Of a stretch of DNA of 64,000 nucleotides, positions 24,813 through 33,445 are shown one piece after another. The translations under genes and the position numbers were made by a program. Every line of letters begins with the position of its first letter. The first letter of the stretch is position 1. The stretch comes from Acidobacteriota bacterium (GTDB lineage: Bacteria > Acidobacteriota > Terriglobia > Terriglobales > Acidobacteriaceae). The notes beneath the pieces are model-generated. The model ran no database searches, was not told where the DNA came from, and saw only the letters and a list, made by a program, of their open reading frames with translations. The stretch is taken from assembly GCA_016196065.1 (NCBI GenBank), contig JACPYL010000012.1, positions 773,308 through 837,307 of the forward strand, given 5' to 3'.

Positions 24813-25556
24813 TTACCCCATCAGCATCCCACCATTCACATTCAGCACGTGCCCCGTAATGTAGGACGCTTCATCTGACGCGAGAAAGCTCACTGCATTT
24901 GCAATGTCGTCGGCCGCGCCGACGCGTCCGAGCGGGATCATCTTGACGGCAGTCTGCTTGAATTCCTCGCTGAGGCCGGCGGTCATGCTGGTCTCGATGA
25001 AACCGGGTGCGACTGCATTGCAAGTGATGTTGCGCGATGCCACTTCGCGAGCCATCGCCATGGTCAGGCCGATCAGACCGGCTTTCGATGCTGCGTAGTT
25101 CGCCTGTCCGGCCTGGCCCATCTGCCCAAAGATGCTGGTGATATTGATAATTCGTCCCCAGCGCTGTTTGAGCATGGAGCCGATGACTTGCTGGATGCAG
25201 AGATACGCCGAAGTCAGGTTGGTGTTGAGGACGGAATCCCAATCGGCGCGCTTCATGCGCATCACCAGTTGGTCGCGGGTGATGCCGGCGTTGTTCACGA
25301 GGATGTCGATCTTGCCAAATTGTCCCATGGCCGCTTTGATTCCGGATTTGATTTGCTCTTCGTCGGCAACGTCGATGACGAAGGCGGCAGCGCGGCCGCC
25401 GGATGCAGTGATTTGCGCGACCACTTCGTCGAGTTTCTGCTGATTGCGCGCGGCCAATGCCACGGTTGCGCCCTGCCTGGCGAGGGCCAGCGCGCAGGCG
25501 TGCCCGATTCCCTGGGACGCTCCAGTGACCAGCGCGACTTTCCCTTCGAGTTTCAT
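24813..25556 (-). CDS. fabG: 3-oxoacyl-[acyl-carrier-protein] reductase
   Basis: A 247-residue classical SDR. TGASQGIG binds NADPH near 11-18, NNAG lies at 88-91, and the triad is S141, Y154, K158 (YAASK). The C-terminus SYITGHVLNVNGGMLM is typical of FabG. It reduces beta-ketoacyl-ACP in fatty acid synthesis. The length is the family norm. The start at 25556 follows AGAAGGAGCTCCC with a good GGAG. It stands apart from other fab genes, so a secondary metabolite or polyhydroxyalkanoate role is also possible. Confidence 0.9.
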   Translation of the reverse strand: MKLEGKVALVTGASQGIGHACALALARQGATVALAARNQQKLDEVVAQITASGGRAAAFVIDVADEEQIKSGIKAAMGQFGKIDILVNNAGITRDQLVMRMKRADWDSVLNTNLTSAYLCIQQVIGSMLKQRWGRIINITSIFGQMGQAGQANYAASKAGLIGLTMAMAREVASRNITCNAVAPGFIETSMTAGLSEEFKQTAVKMIPLGRVGAADDIANAVSFLASDEASYITGHVLNVNGGMLMG

Positions 25557-25726
25557 GGGAGCTCCTTCTCGAAAGGCGAATTATAAATGCGCGGAGGTGC
25601 TTCGCACGGCAGAAGCCTGATTTGACTGCGCTTGCGCCGCCCGTTCCCGTTCGGAACAATCGCGAAGGTCTGCTGAGTCACGATGCGACCCAACGCAGAG
25701 AGTCCCGGAGGGGCAACTGAGACTAG

Positions 25727-25747
25727 CCCGGCGTTTTCAACGCCGGG
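25727..25747. repeat. perfect GC-rich hairpin (family R6)
   Basis: CCCGGCGTT-TTC-AACGCCGGG forms a perfect 9-bp stem with a 3-nt loop in the gap between fabG and the receiver gene. No T-run follows, so it is classed as a repeat-type hairpin and not a terminator. Confidence 0.6.
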
Positions 25748-25815
25748 GTGGGGCTTTCAATTGTCCGTTCGGGACGTTTGCCTGCCAGCTTGAGAATTGA
25801 GCCGGTACTCGCTGA

Positions 25816-26253
25816 TCAGCCGGCGTGCGTGGCGGGACGCTTCTTCTCGGTGAACCGAAAGATCTTCTCCAAGGCGGCGACCAGTTCCACGCGCGAATAA
25901 GGTTTGGGGAGAAAGTGAGTTCCGGTGTCCTGCGAATCCCGAGTGCCTTCCTCAGCGTTGTAGCCAGAAGTCAATAGGATAGGCAACTTCGCCGATTTGG
26001 AACGAAGTTCCAGCGACAGTTCGCGCCCACTGCGGCCGGGCAATGTGATGTCGCTCATGAGCAGATCGATGTTGCCGTTCAGGAGCGCATACGCGTTCAT
26101 TGCTTCCTGCGCGTTGGCGGTGGAAAAGACTTCAAAGCCGGCTTTTTCCAGTGTGCGGCACGTCGCATCCCTGACAAAGGGTTCGTCCTCGACCAGTAGC
26201 ACGATTCGCCGTGGACTCGGTTCGCTACTGCGGAGTTGCTGATTGGGGACCAT
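25816..26253 (-). CDS. stand-alone response regulator receiver protein
   Basis: A 145-residue single CheY-like receiver. The acidic pocket is VEDE near 22-24, the phospho-acceptor D68 lies in LLMSDITLPG, the switch threonine in LLTSGYN and the lysine in LPKPYS. No output domain is present, so it acts through a partner. No histidine kinase lies nearby. ATG at 26253 chosen; a TTG four codons upstream extends the frame. Confidence 0.85.
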   Translation of the reverse strand: MVPNQQLRSSEPSPRRIVLLVEDEPFVRDATCRTLEKAGFEVFSTANAQEAMNAYALLNGNIDLLMSDITLPGRSGRELSLELRSKSAKLPILLTSGYNAEEGTRDSQDTGTHFLPKPYSRVELVAALEKIFRFTEKKRPATHAG

Positions 26254-26418
26254 TGCACATCTCAAGAAGTGGCTGCATCACGGAAGTGACGCAGGTGCAA
26301 TCCACATTCTGCTTCCAGGTTTGATGTTGCAAGGCACGAAGGGTGGAAGCCGGGCGGGCACTAAGAAGGGCGTTGATTGCAGTGCTTTTGCGTCATCGCG
26401 GAAGAGATGCTCGGAGGA

Positions 26419-28920
26419 CTACTTCAGGGTACTCAAGATCGTCTGGCGGGGATCGAGCAAAATCTTCCGAATGCCGGCGGGCGCGTTGAGATGAAACGAG
26501 GTCTCCGGGCCATCCGCTAACACTTGGCCCAAGAATACAGTTGCGTTGCTCGCGGTCACGCCATAGACCGGAATGGCGGTGACCAGGTCTTCGGGAACGT
26601 CATCCTGTTGAATCACTCCATTCACCGAAACTCCGCGATCTTTCGGAACGATTCGCACGTCCCGCGCTTCCACGTGAGGCATGGCCGTGCCGTTGACCCA
26701 TCCGTCAAGGAACCAGTCCAGGGAGCGGCGATTCTCGAACCATAAGGAGCGGGGCAAATCTTCTTCGAAGACTTGCAATACCTGCTGCGTGGTTACGCTC
26801 TTTCCCGCATAGCGCTCGCGAACTTTTCGCAGGCCGCGAAAGAACGGTTCTTCCGGATGAGCCGCCCCACTGCGCGATCGGGACGCGGATTCGGCATCGC
26901 GCAGCATGCACCGCAGCATGTGAAACAACCACGTTCCACGCTCATAGCTGATGGCTTCATATGCCGATGGAAAGTGCGAAGAAATCAAACGCTGTCCCAG
27001 AGTGACGGGACCAGCATCGCGCAGCCACTCTCCATCTTTGTTCTTGCTGAGAAGATTCTTGCGGTACACCTCGAGAACTTGCCGGAATTGTGCTGGATTC
27101 TGTTGTTCGAGCACCAACAGTGCTGAATAGTTGGCCAGCCCCTCCACCAGCCATTGATCCCGATAGCCGTTCCACAATACGAGATCGCCCCACCATTGGT
27201 GGGCGGTTTCGTGTACCAGTACCTGGTTGCTGAGAAGGGCGCGGTCTGGCTCAAGGCCCAAATCGCTTTGCTCCTGGGGACTGAGAAACGCATAGCTGGA
27301 GAGGAAGACCAGACCGGGCCAGCCTTGGCTCAGATCGCCCGGCATCTGCGTGAACGAAAGCGAGCCAAACGGATACGGCCCAAACCACTGGGAAAAGCTT
27401 CCCACCGCGCGCGCCGCCCGATCGGCCACGGCTTGCGTGTTGCGAGCCGGTGACGGTGGCGGGGGTGGGGCCAGCACCACCGTGGATGTTCGCGAGCCGG
27501 GAAATCCCGCTTGCTCGTGCACGACTTCAGCCGGCGCTTTGGGAAACGAGCGCTCCACTCCGACCGTCCCGTAGGCTTCCACCAGCACGCTGCCTGCTTT
27601 CGACTCCGCGCGAATGTATTTTCCGAGATTGAATCCCGCGACGGCAATCGGCCCGTCCGATGTCCAATGGGAGGCCTGCATGCCGGGCATCTCTGCCGTT
27701 GCCGGTGATTGCTTGCCGGTTGCGACCAGCGTCCAGGCGGGAGGATATTGAAATTCCATATCGAAAAGCGCTGGGCTCAGTCCGAGATTTGGATACCACG
27801 TGCCACGCTCTCCCACGTACAACAGGCCATTTCCGGCTTCGGAGAGTACGTCGCCAGCGTAGGTGAAAGTCAATTTCAGCTTTTGCCCCGTTTCGAGCGG
27901 TGCTGGAAACACAACCGCGACCAGGTCGTTTCCTTTTCGCCTGAGCTGGGTTCCTTCCAATGCCTCATTCTGGATGAAGTCCGCCGGTTTTCCGTCCATT
28001 CGCACAGCCTCGATCTTCAGATAGCGCGAAAGCTCGAACAAGAGAGTTCGTTTGCCTCCCTTGCGGACCTGCACATCAAGGTCGGCAGTTGCACGCAAGG
28101 TAGTAGGCGGTTGCACCGCCGCGCGAATGCGAAAGTTCGAGATGCCAATATCGGAAGCTGCTGCGCCGCTCGACCCGCCCGGGCGCTCCAGTGCTCGGGG
28201 GCGAAAGGAGGTCCACACATCCCAGAAGGCGACGCCGTCTCGCAAGCGGACCTGGCCCGCCCACAAAGGCTCGGCGACGGTTGCATCCCAGAACAACTCG
28301 AAGTTGGCCAACTTTTCGCCCTGCAAGTGGGCGTGAAAAAAACGAGGGAATTCTTGCGCAGGTTCCATTCCGCCCGGGGTAGGCAGGAAATGACTGAAGT
28401 CCAGGAGGAATCGGAGAGCGTCGGGTTGTGACAAGTTACGGCTCACGTTGCTCCAGGCTTTTGTGGACTCGGCACCCTCGGAAAATGACGTGAGATACGG
28501 TTGCCAACTGGCGGCCGTGTCGTCGTTAAAGCGGAAGTAGGCCGAGGTGAATTGCTCTTCCAGAATTGCCATCCCGGTAAACAGAGCGAGGGACCGTCGT
28601 TCCACTTTGCTGGGCGGGCGCAGCAAGACTTCTCCTTCACCCTCGAAGTATGCCCCGGTGATCCGGCCGCAGATGTCTTCGGTGAAAGCAACCACGCCGT
28701 CGTCCAAAACAAGATGGAGGTTGGGCCGGTCGACCGAAGCGCCGCGCACGCGATAGACGCGATGCGGATTTAGCCCAACGGATTGCAGCCGAGCGTATAG
28801 GCCAGCAGTCGTAGACGGACAATCCAACGGTGCGGACACCGACTGCGCACAGGCCGCAGCTACCCCTAGAATGCAGGCCAGCAGCAACCTTGGACAGCGC
28901 CAGTCCAGTACCTTGGTCAC
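26419..28920 (-). CDS. M1 family zinc metallopeptidase, secreted
   Basis: An 833-residue gluzincin with a signal peptide (about 1-28). The zinc site is H570-E571-T-A-H574 with E593 eighteen residues later (HEXXH-x18-E), as in aminopeptidase N. The usual GAMEN exopeptidase motif is not seen; the position before the zinc site reads LSQGWPGLVFL. The start is a GTG at 28920 behind GGAGG. It is divergent from an MA-like metallopeptidase, and their 5' ends are 37 bp apart. A periplasmic peptide-degrading role is inferred. Confidence 0.85.
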   Translation of the reverse strand: MTKVLDWRCPRLLLACILGVAAACAQSVSAPLDCPSTTAGLYARLQSVGLNPHRVYRVRGASVDRPNLHLVLDDGVVAFTEDICGRITGAYFEGEGEVLLRPPSKVERRSLALFTGMAILEEQFTSAYFRFNDDTAASWQPYLTSFSEGAESTKAWSNVSRNLSQPDALRFLLDFSHFLPTPGGMEPAQEFPRFFHAHLQGEKLANFELFWDATVAEPLWAGQVRLRDGVAFWDVWTSFRPRALERPGGSSGAAASDIGISNFRIRAAVQPPTTLRATADLDVQVRKGGKRTLLFELSRYLKIEAVRMDGKPADFIQNEALEGTQLRRKGNDLVAVVFPAPLETGQKLKLTFTYAGDVLSEAGNGLLYVGERGTWYPNLGLSPALFDMEFQYPPAWTLVATGKQSPATAEMPGMQASHWTSDGPIAVAGFNLGKYIRAESKAGSVLVEAYGTVGVERSFPKAPAEVVHEQAGFPGSRTSTVVLAPPPPPSPARNTQAVADRAARAVGSFSQWFGPYPFGSLSFTQMPGDLSQGWPGLVFLSSYAFLSPQEQSDLGLEPDRALLSNQVLVHETAHQWWGDLVLWNGYRDQWLVEGLANYSALLVLEQQNPAQFRQVLEVYRKNLLSKNKDGEWLRDAGPVTLGQRLISSHFPSAYEAISYERGTWLFHMLRCMLRDAESASRSRSGAAHPEEPFFRGLRKVRERYAGKSVTTQQVLQVFEEDLPRSLWFENRRSLDWFLDGWVNGTAMPHVEARDVRIVPKDRGVSVNGVIQQDDVPEDLVTAIPVYGVTASNATVFLGQVLADGPETSFHLNAPAGIRKILLDPRQTILSTLK

Positions 28921-28957
28921 CTACGAAAGGCCTCCTGCCCGTTCTAGAATCAGCCGA

Positions 28958-30370
28958 GTGCGAACCTGGTCTATCGCAATTCTAGTGCTTCTGGCTATCT
29001 TGCCGGCGCCTGCGGACGTCATCCGTCTCAAGAATGGGCGTACCATCTGGGCCGACGAGGTTCGCGAAAAGAAAGACCGCGTTGAGTATGACGTGGGAGA
29101 GGACTCCTACGCTATCCCGAAATCGTCGGTGGAGCGGATTGATGCGGGAGGCATGGCGCCTTCGCGATCGAGTTCCGCGGCATCCCACGATGTGCCCGAC
29201 TTTACTCCCGCCACGCCGACTTTCAGCCACGAAGCGGATGTTACCGGAAGGGTCATCCGTGACGGCAAAGTAGATGCGGATGCTCTCTCGGCAATCGAGG
29301 GTGAAGGCAAGTCCGACGTGACTGCCACGGCCTATTTCCTGGCCGGCAAGCATGAAATAGACGCGGGAAATTTCCCCCAAGCCAAACATTATTTTGAGAC
29401 TGCTCTTCGCTTGGAGCCTGAAAACTCCACCCTGTTGACGTATTACTCCGCGTGCCTGCTCCGCACGGGACACGCAACGGACGCAGTCAGCTATGCCGAT
29501 CGCGCCGTGCGCGCTGCTCCGGATTCTCCGGACGCACTTGCCATGCTCGGGTTCGCCCAGTTCGCCAGCGATCATACGGCGGATGCGATTCGTGCCTGGA
29601 AGAAGTCGCTGAAACTTCGTCCCGACGCCACGATTACGCAATACCTCGCCAAAGCGGAGCGGGAATCGAGCGCCGAGTCTGAGTTTTCGCAGCGTGAGAG
29701 CAGCCATTTCAACCTGCACTTCGAAGGCAAGCAGACGTCCGAAGGTTTCCGGCGCGACCTGCTGAATACCCTCGAAGCCGACTACGACGATCTGGTTCGC
29801 GATCTCGGATATTCTCCGCACAACACGATCGTGGTCACGCTCTATACCGAGCAGGCATTCTTCGACGTGACGCGCGCGCCCTCGTGGAGTGGCGCCGTCA
29901 ATGACGGCAAGCTGCGCATTCCGATCAGCGGAATGAATAGCATGACCTCCGACTTGTCGCGCGTGTTGAAACATGAACTGGCGCACTCGTTCATCAACCA
30001 GATGTCAGGTGGACGCTGCCCGACCTGGCTGCACGAGGGAATCGCACAAGCAGAAGAAGGGAAGTCGTCCGCCAGTTACGGACGGCCCCTCTCACAGCTC
30101 TTCAAGGACGGGAACGAAATTCCGTTTAATGTCCTGGAAGGCAGCTTCATGCAATTCTCCAGCGCCCAGGCCACGCTGGCCTATGCCGAATCTCTGGCGG
30201 CGGTGGAATACATCCGCGATACCTTCGGCATGAGTGACGTGCCCCGCATCCTCGAACGGCTGGCGCAGGGTGGTTCGACCGAGGCAGCCCTGCGAGCGAC
30301 GATCCATGGCGATTACCGGCAGTTGCGGGACGACATGGCGCGCTGGCTGAAAGATAAATACGGCGAGTAG
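28958..30370 (+). CDS. TPR protein with MA-type (gluzincin) metallopeptidase domain, secreted
   Basis: A 470-residue protein when started at the GTG at 28958, where a signal peptide (VRTWSIAILVLLAILPAPA) begins at once. A longer frame back to 28871 would overlap the divergent M1 gene. After ADVIRLKNGRTI comes a small SH3-like segment (about 22-60), TPR-like repeats (about 120-230) and a peptidase MA-like domain (about 255-450). The zinc site is H339-E340-x-x-H343 and E360 in LHEGIAQ. Probably periplasmic; substrate unknown. Confidence 0.8.
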   Translation: MRTWSIAILVLLAILPAPADVIRLKNGRTIWADEVREKKDRVEYDVGEDSYAIPKSSVERIDAGGMAPSRSSSAASHDVPDFTPATPTFSHEADVTGRVIRDGKVDADALSAIEGEGKSDVTATAYFLAGKHEIDAGNFPQAKHYFETALRLEPENSTLLTYYSACLLRTGHATDAVSYADRAVRAAPDSPDALAMLGFAQFASDHTADAIRAWKKSLKLRPDATITQYLAKAERESSAESEFSQRESSHFNLHFEGKQTSEGFRRDLLNTLEADYDDLVRDLGYSPHNTIVVTLYTEQAFFDVTRAPSWSGAVNDGKLRIPISGMNSMTSDLSRVLKHELAHSFINQMSGGRCPTWLHEGIAQAEEGKSSASYGRPLSQLFKDGNEIPFNVLEGSFMQFSSAQATLAYAESLAAVEYIRDTFGMSDVPRILERLAQGGSTEAALRATIHGDYRQLRDDMARWLKDKYGE

Positions 30371-30396
30371 TTTCGCAGGCGCCAGCACCCTTCCTT

Positions 30397-31176
30397 CTAT
30401 TCCAACTCCGGGACATAGCATGGATATTCGAGCCGCGCGGCCGCGGATGTTTCTGGATCGAGTTCCAAGGTCAGCACGGGACTGGCTGGCGTAGTCACGG
30501 CGAGGAATCGCCCATGAGGCGCATAGGCGAAACCGCCTCCGCCAAAGCGCGTACCGCTCCTGGAGCGCCCAACGCGGTTCGAACTGACAACATAGGCTCC
30601 CGAAACGACGGACGCCATCGCACCCGCGATCTGCCATGAGTCCCGGTCCATGCCGCTCGCACGCGGTATGACAAGAAGAGAAGCCTGTTGTCTCCCGTAG
30701 GCACGTGCGCGTTCGTTGAACATCGCTTCTGTGCACAAAAGCACGCCGACCTTGATTCCGAGAATTTCGGCCACGCTGAAGCCGGAATCATCGCGAGCGT
30801 ACCATTCGTGTTCGAACCAGCCCGGCTCGTTCGGGAAATATTGCTTCCGGTGCAAGGGACGAACGGCTCCCTTTTCCAGCACAAATGCCTCGTTCGCAAG
30901 CCGTCGTCCGTTCCATACCGGCCGCGAGGAGATAATCGCGGGAAGGTCAAGATCAATGAGTGCGGCTAGGCCCTCTTCGTGTGCGCGAATGCTGAGGTGT
31001 GCTTCGTTCTCTGAAAAGAAAGCGTTGTCGGCAAGCCAGGGGCCGAAGGGCAGTTCATTGGTGACCAGGAGATCGGGGCGCGCCACGCTCACGCGCTCCT
31101 TCAATTCATCCCACTGAGCGTCACCCGTCGACAGTGCCTCAGGCCATTCCACAAAAGCAATACGCATCGGCGTCAC
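30397..31176 (-). CDS. carbon-nitrogen hydrolase (nitrilase superfamily)
   Basis: A 259-residue nitrilase-fold enzyme. The Glu-Lys-Cys triad is E41 (NELPF), K111 (HRKQYF) and C148 (LLCTEAMF). It should hydrolyse an amide or nitrile in the cytoplasm; the specificity is unknown. The start is either the GTG at 31176, which overlaps the stop codon of the M13 gene (GTGA), or the ATG at 31167. Coupling with the M13 peptidase gene is likely. It converges with the MA-like gene. Confidence 0.82.
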   Translation of the reverse strand: MTPMRIAFVEWPEALSTGDAQWDELKERVSVARPDLLVTNELPFGPWLADNAFFSENEAHLSIRAHEEGLAALIDLDLPAIISSRPVWNGRRLANEAFVLEKGAVRPLHRKQYFPNEPGWFEHEWYARDDSGFSVAEILGIKVGVLLCTEAMFNERARAYGRQQASLLVIPRASGMDRDSWQIAGAMASVVSGAYVVSSNRVGRSRSGTRFGGGGFAYAPHGRFLAVTTPASPVLTLELDPETSAAARLEYPCYVPELE

Positions 31177-33215
31177 CAGATTCGGATCCGATCTTCCGGC
31201 TTCAGATATAGCTTGTCACTGGGCACGATGTCGAATGCCTTATACCATTCATCGACATTGCGCACGGTAGCGCTGCGATATTTTCCCGGCGAGTGGCTGT
31301 CTGTCGCAACCTGCTGGCGTAAAGCGGATTCGTCCTGGAGTTTGCGCCACCGGTGGGCGAACGCAAGAAAGAAGCGCTGTTCACCGGTCATTCCACTGAT
31401 TACGACATCGGGCTTGCCTTTCAGCGACAAGATGTACGCGTCATGTGCGACCAGTAGTCCCGCGAGGTCTGCGATATTTTCCGTCAGGACTTGTTTGCCG
31501 TTGAGGCAGAGATCAGCCATCGGGCAGTACCCGCTAAATTGCGCTGCCACTTTCGCAGCCTCAGCGTGGTACGCATCGCGATCTTCGGGCGTCCACCAGG
31601 CGCCAAGCCGCCCGTGTGCGTCGTAGATATTTCCAAGCTCGTCGAAGCTGTGGCCGATTTCGTGGGCCATGCCGGCGCCGGCGGATCCGTAGTTGGAGGC
31701 GGCGTCACCCTCGCTATCGAAATATGGCGGTTGCAAAATGCCCGCCGAGAAAAATTCGGCATTAGGGCTGAACATGATCACCGCGCCAGGTACTTGCACA
31801 TTCATCGGCCACTCGATCGGATCGACCGGTTGCTTTAGCTTGGCCAGGTTGCGCGATCGAAGGAAGGCTTCCGCTCTGCGAATGTTCCCTAAGGCGTCGC
31901 CTCGCACGATATTGAGTGACGAATAGTCAATCCATGTGTCGGGGTAGCCGATGAGAATCTCAAACGCGGCCAGTTTCGCTAACGCCTTTTCCTTTGTGGG
32001 AGCGGACATCCACTTGAGATTGGCAATGCGAGCGCGAAATGCTGAGATCAGGTCGCCCGCCATGGCTTGCGCTCTGGCTTTCGCCTCAGGCGGAAAATAA
32101 CGCTGGGCATAGAGCTGGCCGACCGCCTGGCCGAGTGCGCCGTTCGTGGCGGAGATCGCCAACTTGCTGCGGTCTGGCGCCGACTGCGCCCCCGATAGCG
32201 TCGTGCCGTAAAAAGCGAAATGTTCGGAGCGCACGGCTTTGGGCAAGACATCGGCGTAGTGCTCGATCAGATGAAACCGGAGATAGTCCTTCCATAGATC
32301 GATGCTTTCGCTTTCCACCAGCGCGGAAACGCCCGTCACCGCCGAGGGCTGCCACACGAGGAAGTCGGCCTGATCCGCGAGTCCAGCCGACTTGAAGTAG
32401 GCGTTCCAATCCAGGCCCGGAGCCTTGACCGGGAAGTCGGCCAGCTTCCACGGATTGTTCTGCTTGAAGACGTCGGCGGCGTCAGAGTCCGGTGCGAAGG
32501 CTTGCGCGATTTTTGTCTCCAACGACAGGATGCGCGCCGCCTTGGGATCTGCGTCGGTCACGCCTGCGAGTTTCAGAACGGCCGCGATGTGCGCCTGATA
32601 ATGGCTGCGCAGGTCAGCCATCTTTTGCGACGGATCGAGATAGTGATCGCGATCCGGCAATCCCAAGCCGCCTTGCCACAGGTGCACAACGTTGTGGTCC
32701 GTGTCTTCAAATCCCTGATTGATCCATAGGCCGAAAATGTGATCGGCATTCGTGGTAAGTCCGTCCATCTCGCTATTTAAAGTCGAGCCGAGATAGGCCG
32801 AAAGCGACGCTTTATTCGTGATTGCCGAAATCTGAGCCAGTTCATCTGCCAGGGGCGTGAGCTTCTTGGATTCGATTCCTTCTTCATCCATGAAGGTGGC
32901 GTAGTAGTCGCCAACTTTTTGCCGGGCGCTGCCCTGCGCGGAATGGGATGCGGCCGCGTCTTGTACGAGATCGCTAACCCGGCGGCCCGTTTTCTCCCGC
33001 AACTCGGTGCGCGTGTCGTAGATCGTTTGACCGGGAGCCACGGTGACTTTCGCGAGCCAACTCCCGTTGGCGTACTGGTAGAAGTCGTCGCCCGGCTTGA
33101 TGGAGTGATCGACCGCATCATCATTCACGGTTTGTGCAGCGGATGTGCCCGGCGCAATGAACAGGGCCGTCGAAGCCAAGATGGCAAGGAATGAAATAGT
33201 GCGGGGAAGTCGCAT
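31173..33215 (-). CDS. M13 family zinc metallopeptidase (neprilysin-like), secreted
   Basis: A 680-residue peptidase. A signal peptide (about 1-26) is followed by the M13 N-terminal start SIKPGDDFYQYANGSWL. The zinc ligands are H518-E519-x-x-H522 (AHEIGH) and E579 of TENIADLAGL, and the C-terminus SDKLYLKPEDRIRIW ends with a tryptophan, as in the family. It cuts short peptides outside the inner membrane. The ATG at 33215 has GAGGACTTCT before it; the longer frame lacks support. Confidence 0.92.
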   Translation of the reverse strand: MRLPRTISFLAILASTALFIAPGTSAAQTVNDDAVDHSIKPGDDFYQYANGSWLAKVTVAPGQTIYDTRTELREKTGRRVSDLVQDAAASHSAQGSARQKVGDYYATFMDEEGIESKKLTPLADELAQISAITNKASLSAYLGSTLNSEMDGLTTNADHIFGLWINQGFEDTDHNVVHLWQGGLGLPDRDHYLDPSQKMADLRSHYQAHIAAVLKLAGVTDADPKAARILSLETKIAQAFAPDSDAADVFKQNNPWKLADFPVKAPGLDWNAYFKSAGLADQADFLVWQPSAVTGVSALVESESIDLWKDYLRFHLIEHYADVLPKAVRSEHFAFYGTTLSGAQSAPDRSKLAISATNGALGQAVGQLYAQRYFPPEAKARAQAMAGDLISAFRARIANLKWMSAPTKEKALAKLAAFEILIGYPDTWIDYSSLNIVRGDALGNIRRAEAFLRSRNLAKLKQPVDPIEWPMNVQVPGAVIMFSPNAEFFSAGILQPPYFDSEGDAASNYGSAGAGMAHEIGHSFDELGNIYDAHGRLGAWWTPEDRDAYHAEAAKVAAQFSGYCPMADLCLNGKQVLTENIADLAGLLVAHDAYILSLKGKPDVVISGMTGEQRFFLAFAHRWRKLQDESALRQQVATDSHSPGKYRSATVRNVDEWYKAFDIVPSDKLYLKPEDRIRIW

Positions 33216-33307
33216 AGAAGTCCTCGATAACATTCGCAAGTTGGGCGCGTCCTGTTCAATTCCCACGAAGCGTGTGGTGACGATAACGGAACGAATGCTT
33301 CTACATC

Positions 33308-33370
33308 GGACGTTTTCGGACCTCTTTCCTTGATTGCGGCAAGCCCGTGCAACCATGTCCGAAAACGTCC
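33308..33370. promoter_or_regulatory. 14-bp perfect inverted repeat in the M13/ada intergenic region
   Basis: GGACGTTTTCGGAC at 33308-33321 and its exact complement GTCCGAAAACGTCC at 33357-33370 are separated by 35 nt. They lie 76 bp before the Ada-AlkA start and about 93 bp before the M13 start. Each half is itself a near-palindrome, so the pair looks like two operator sites. Confidence 0.55.
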
Positions 33371-33445
33371 ATAATGGCTGCCAGCGTCGAGGTATCGTCG
33401 TCTATCATGGGAGCGCGGTCGCGGCCCGGGGGTTAGCAAAGAATC

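Noticed and set aside
28871..28957. Longer N-terminus for the MA-like peptidase
   Set aside because: It would precede the signal peptide by 29 residues and overlap the divergent M1 start; the GTG at 28958 places the signal peptide at the N-terminus.
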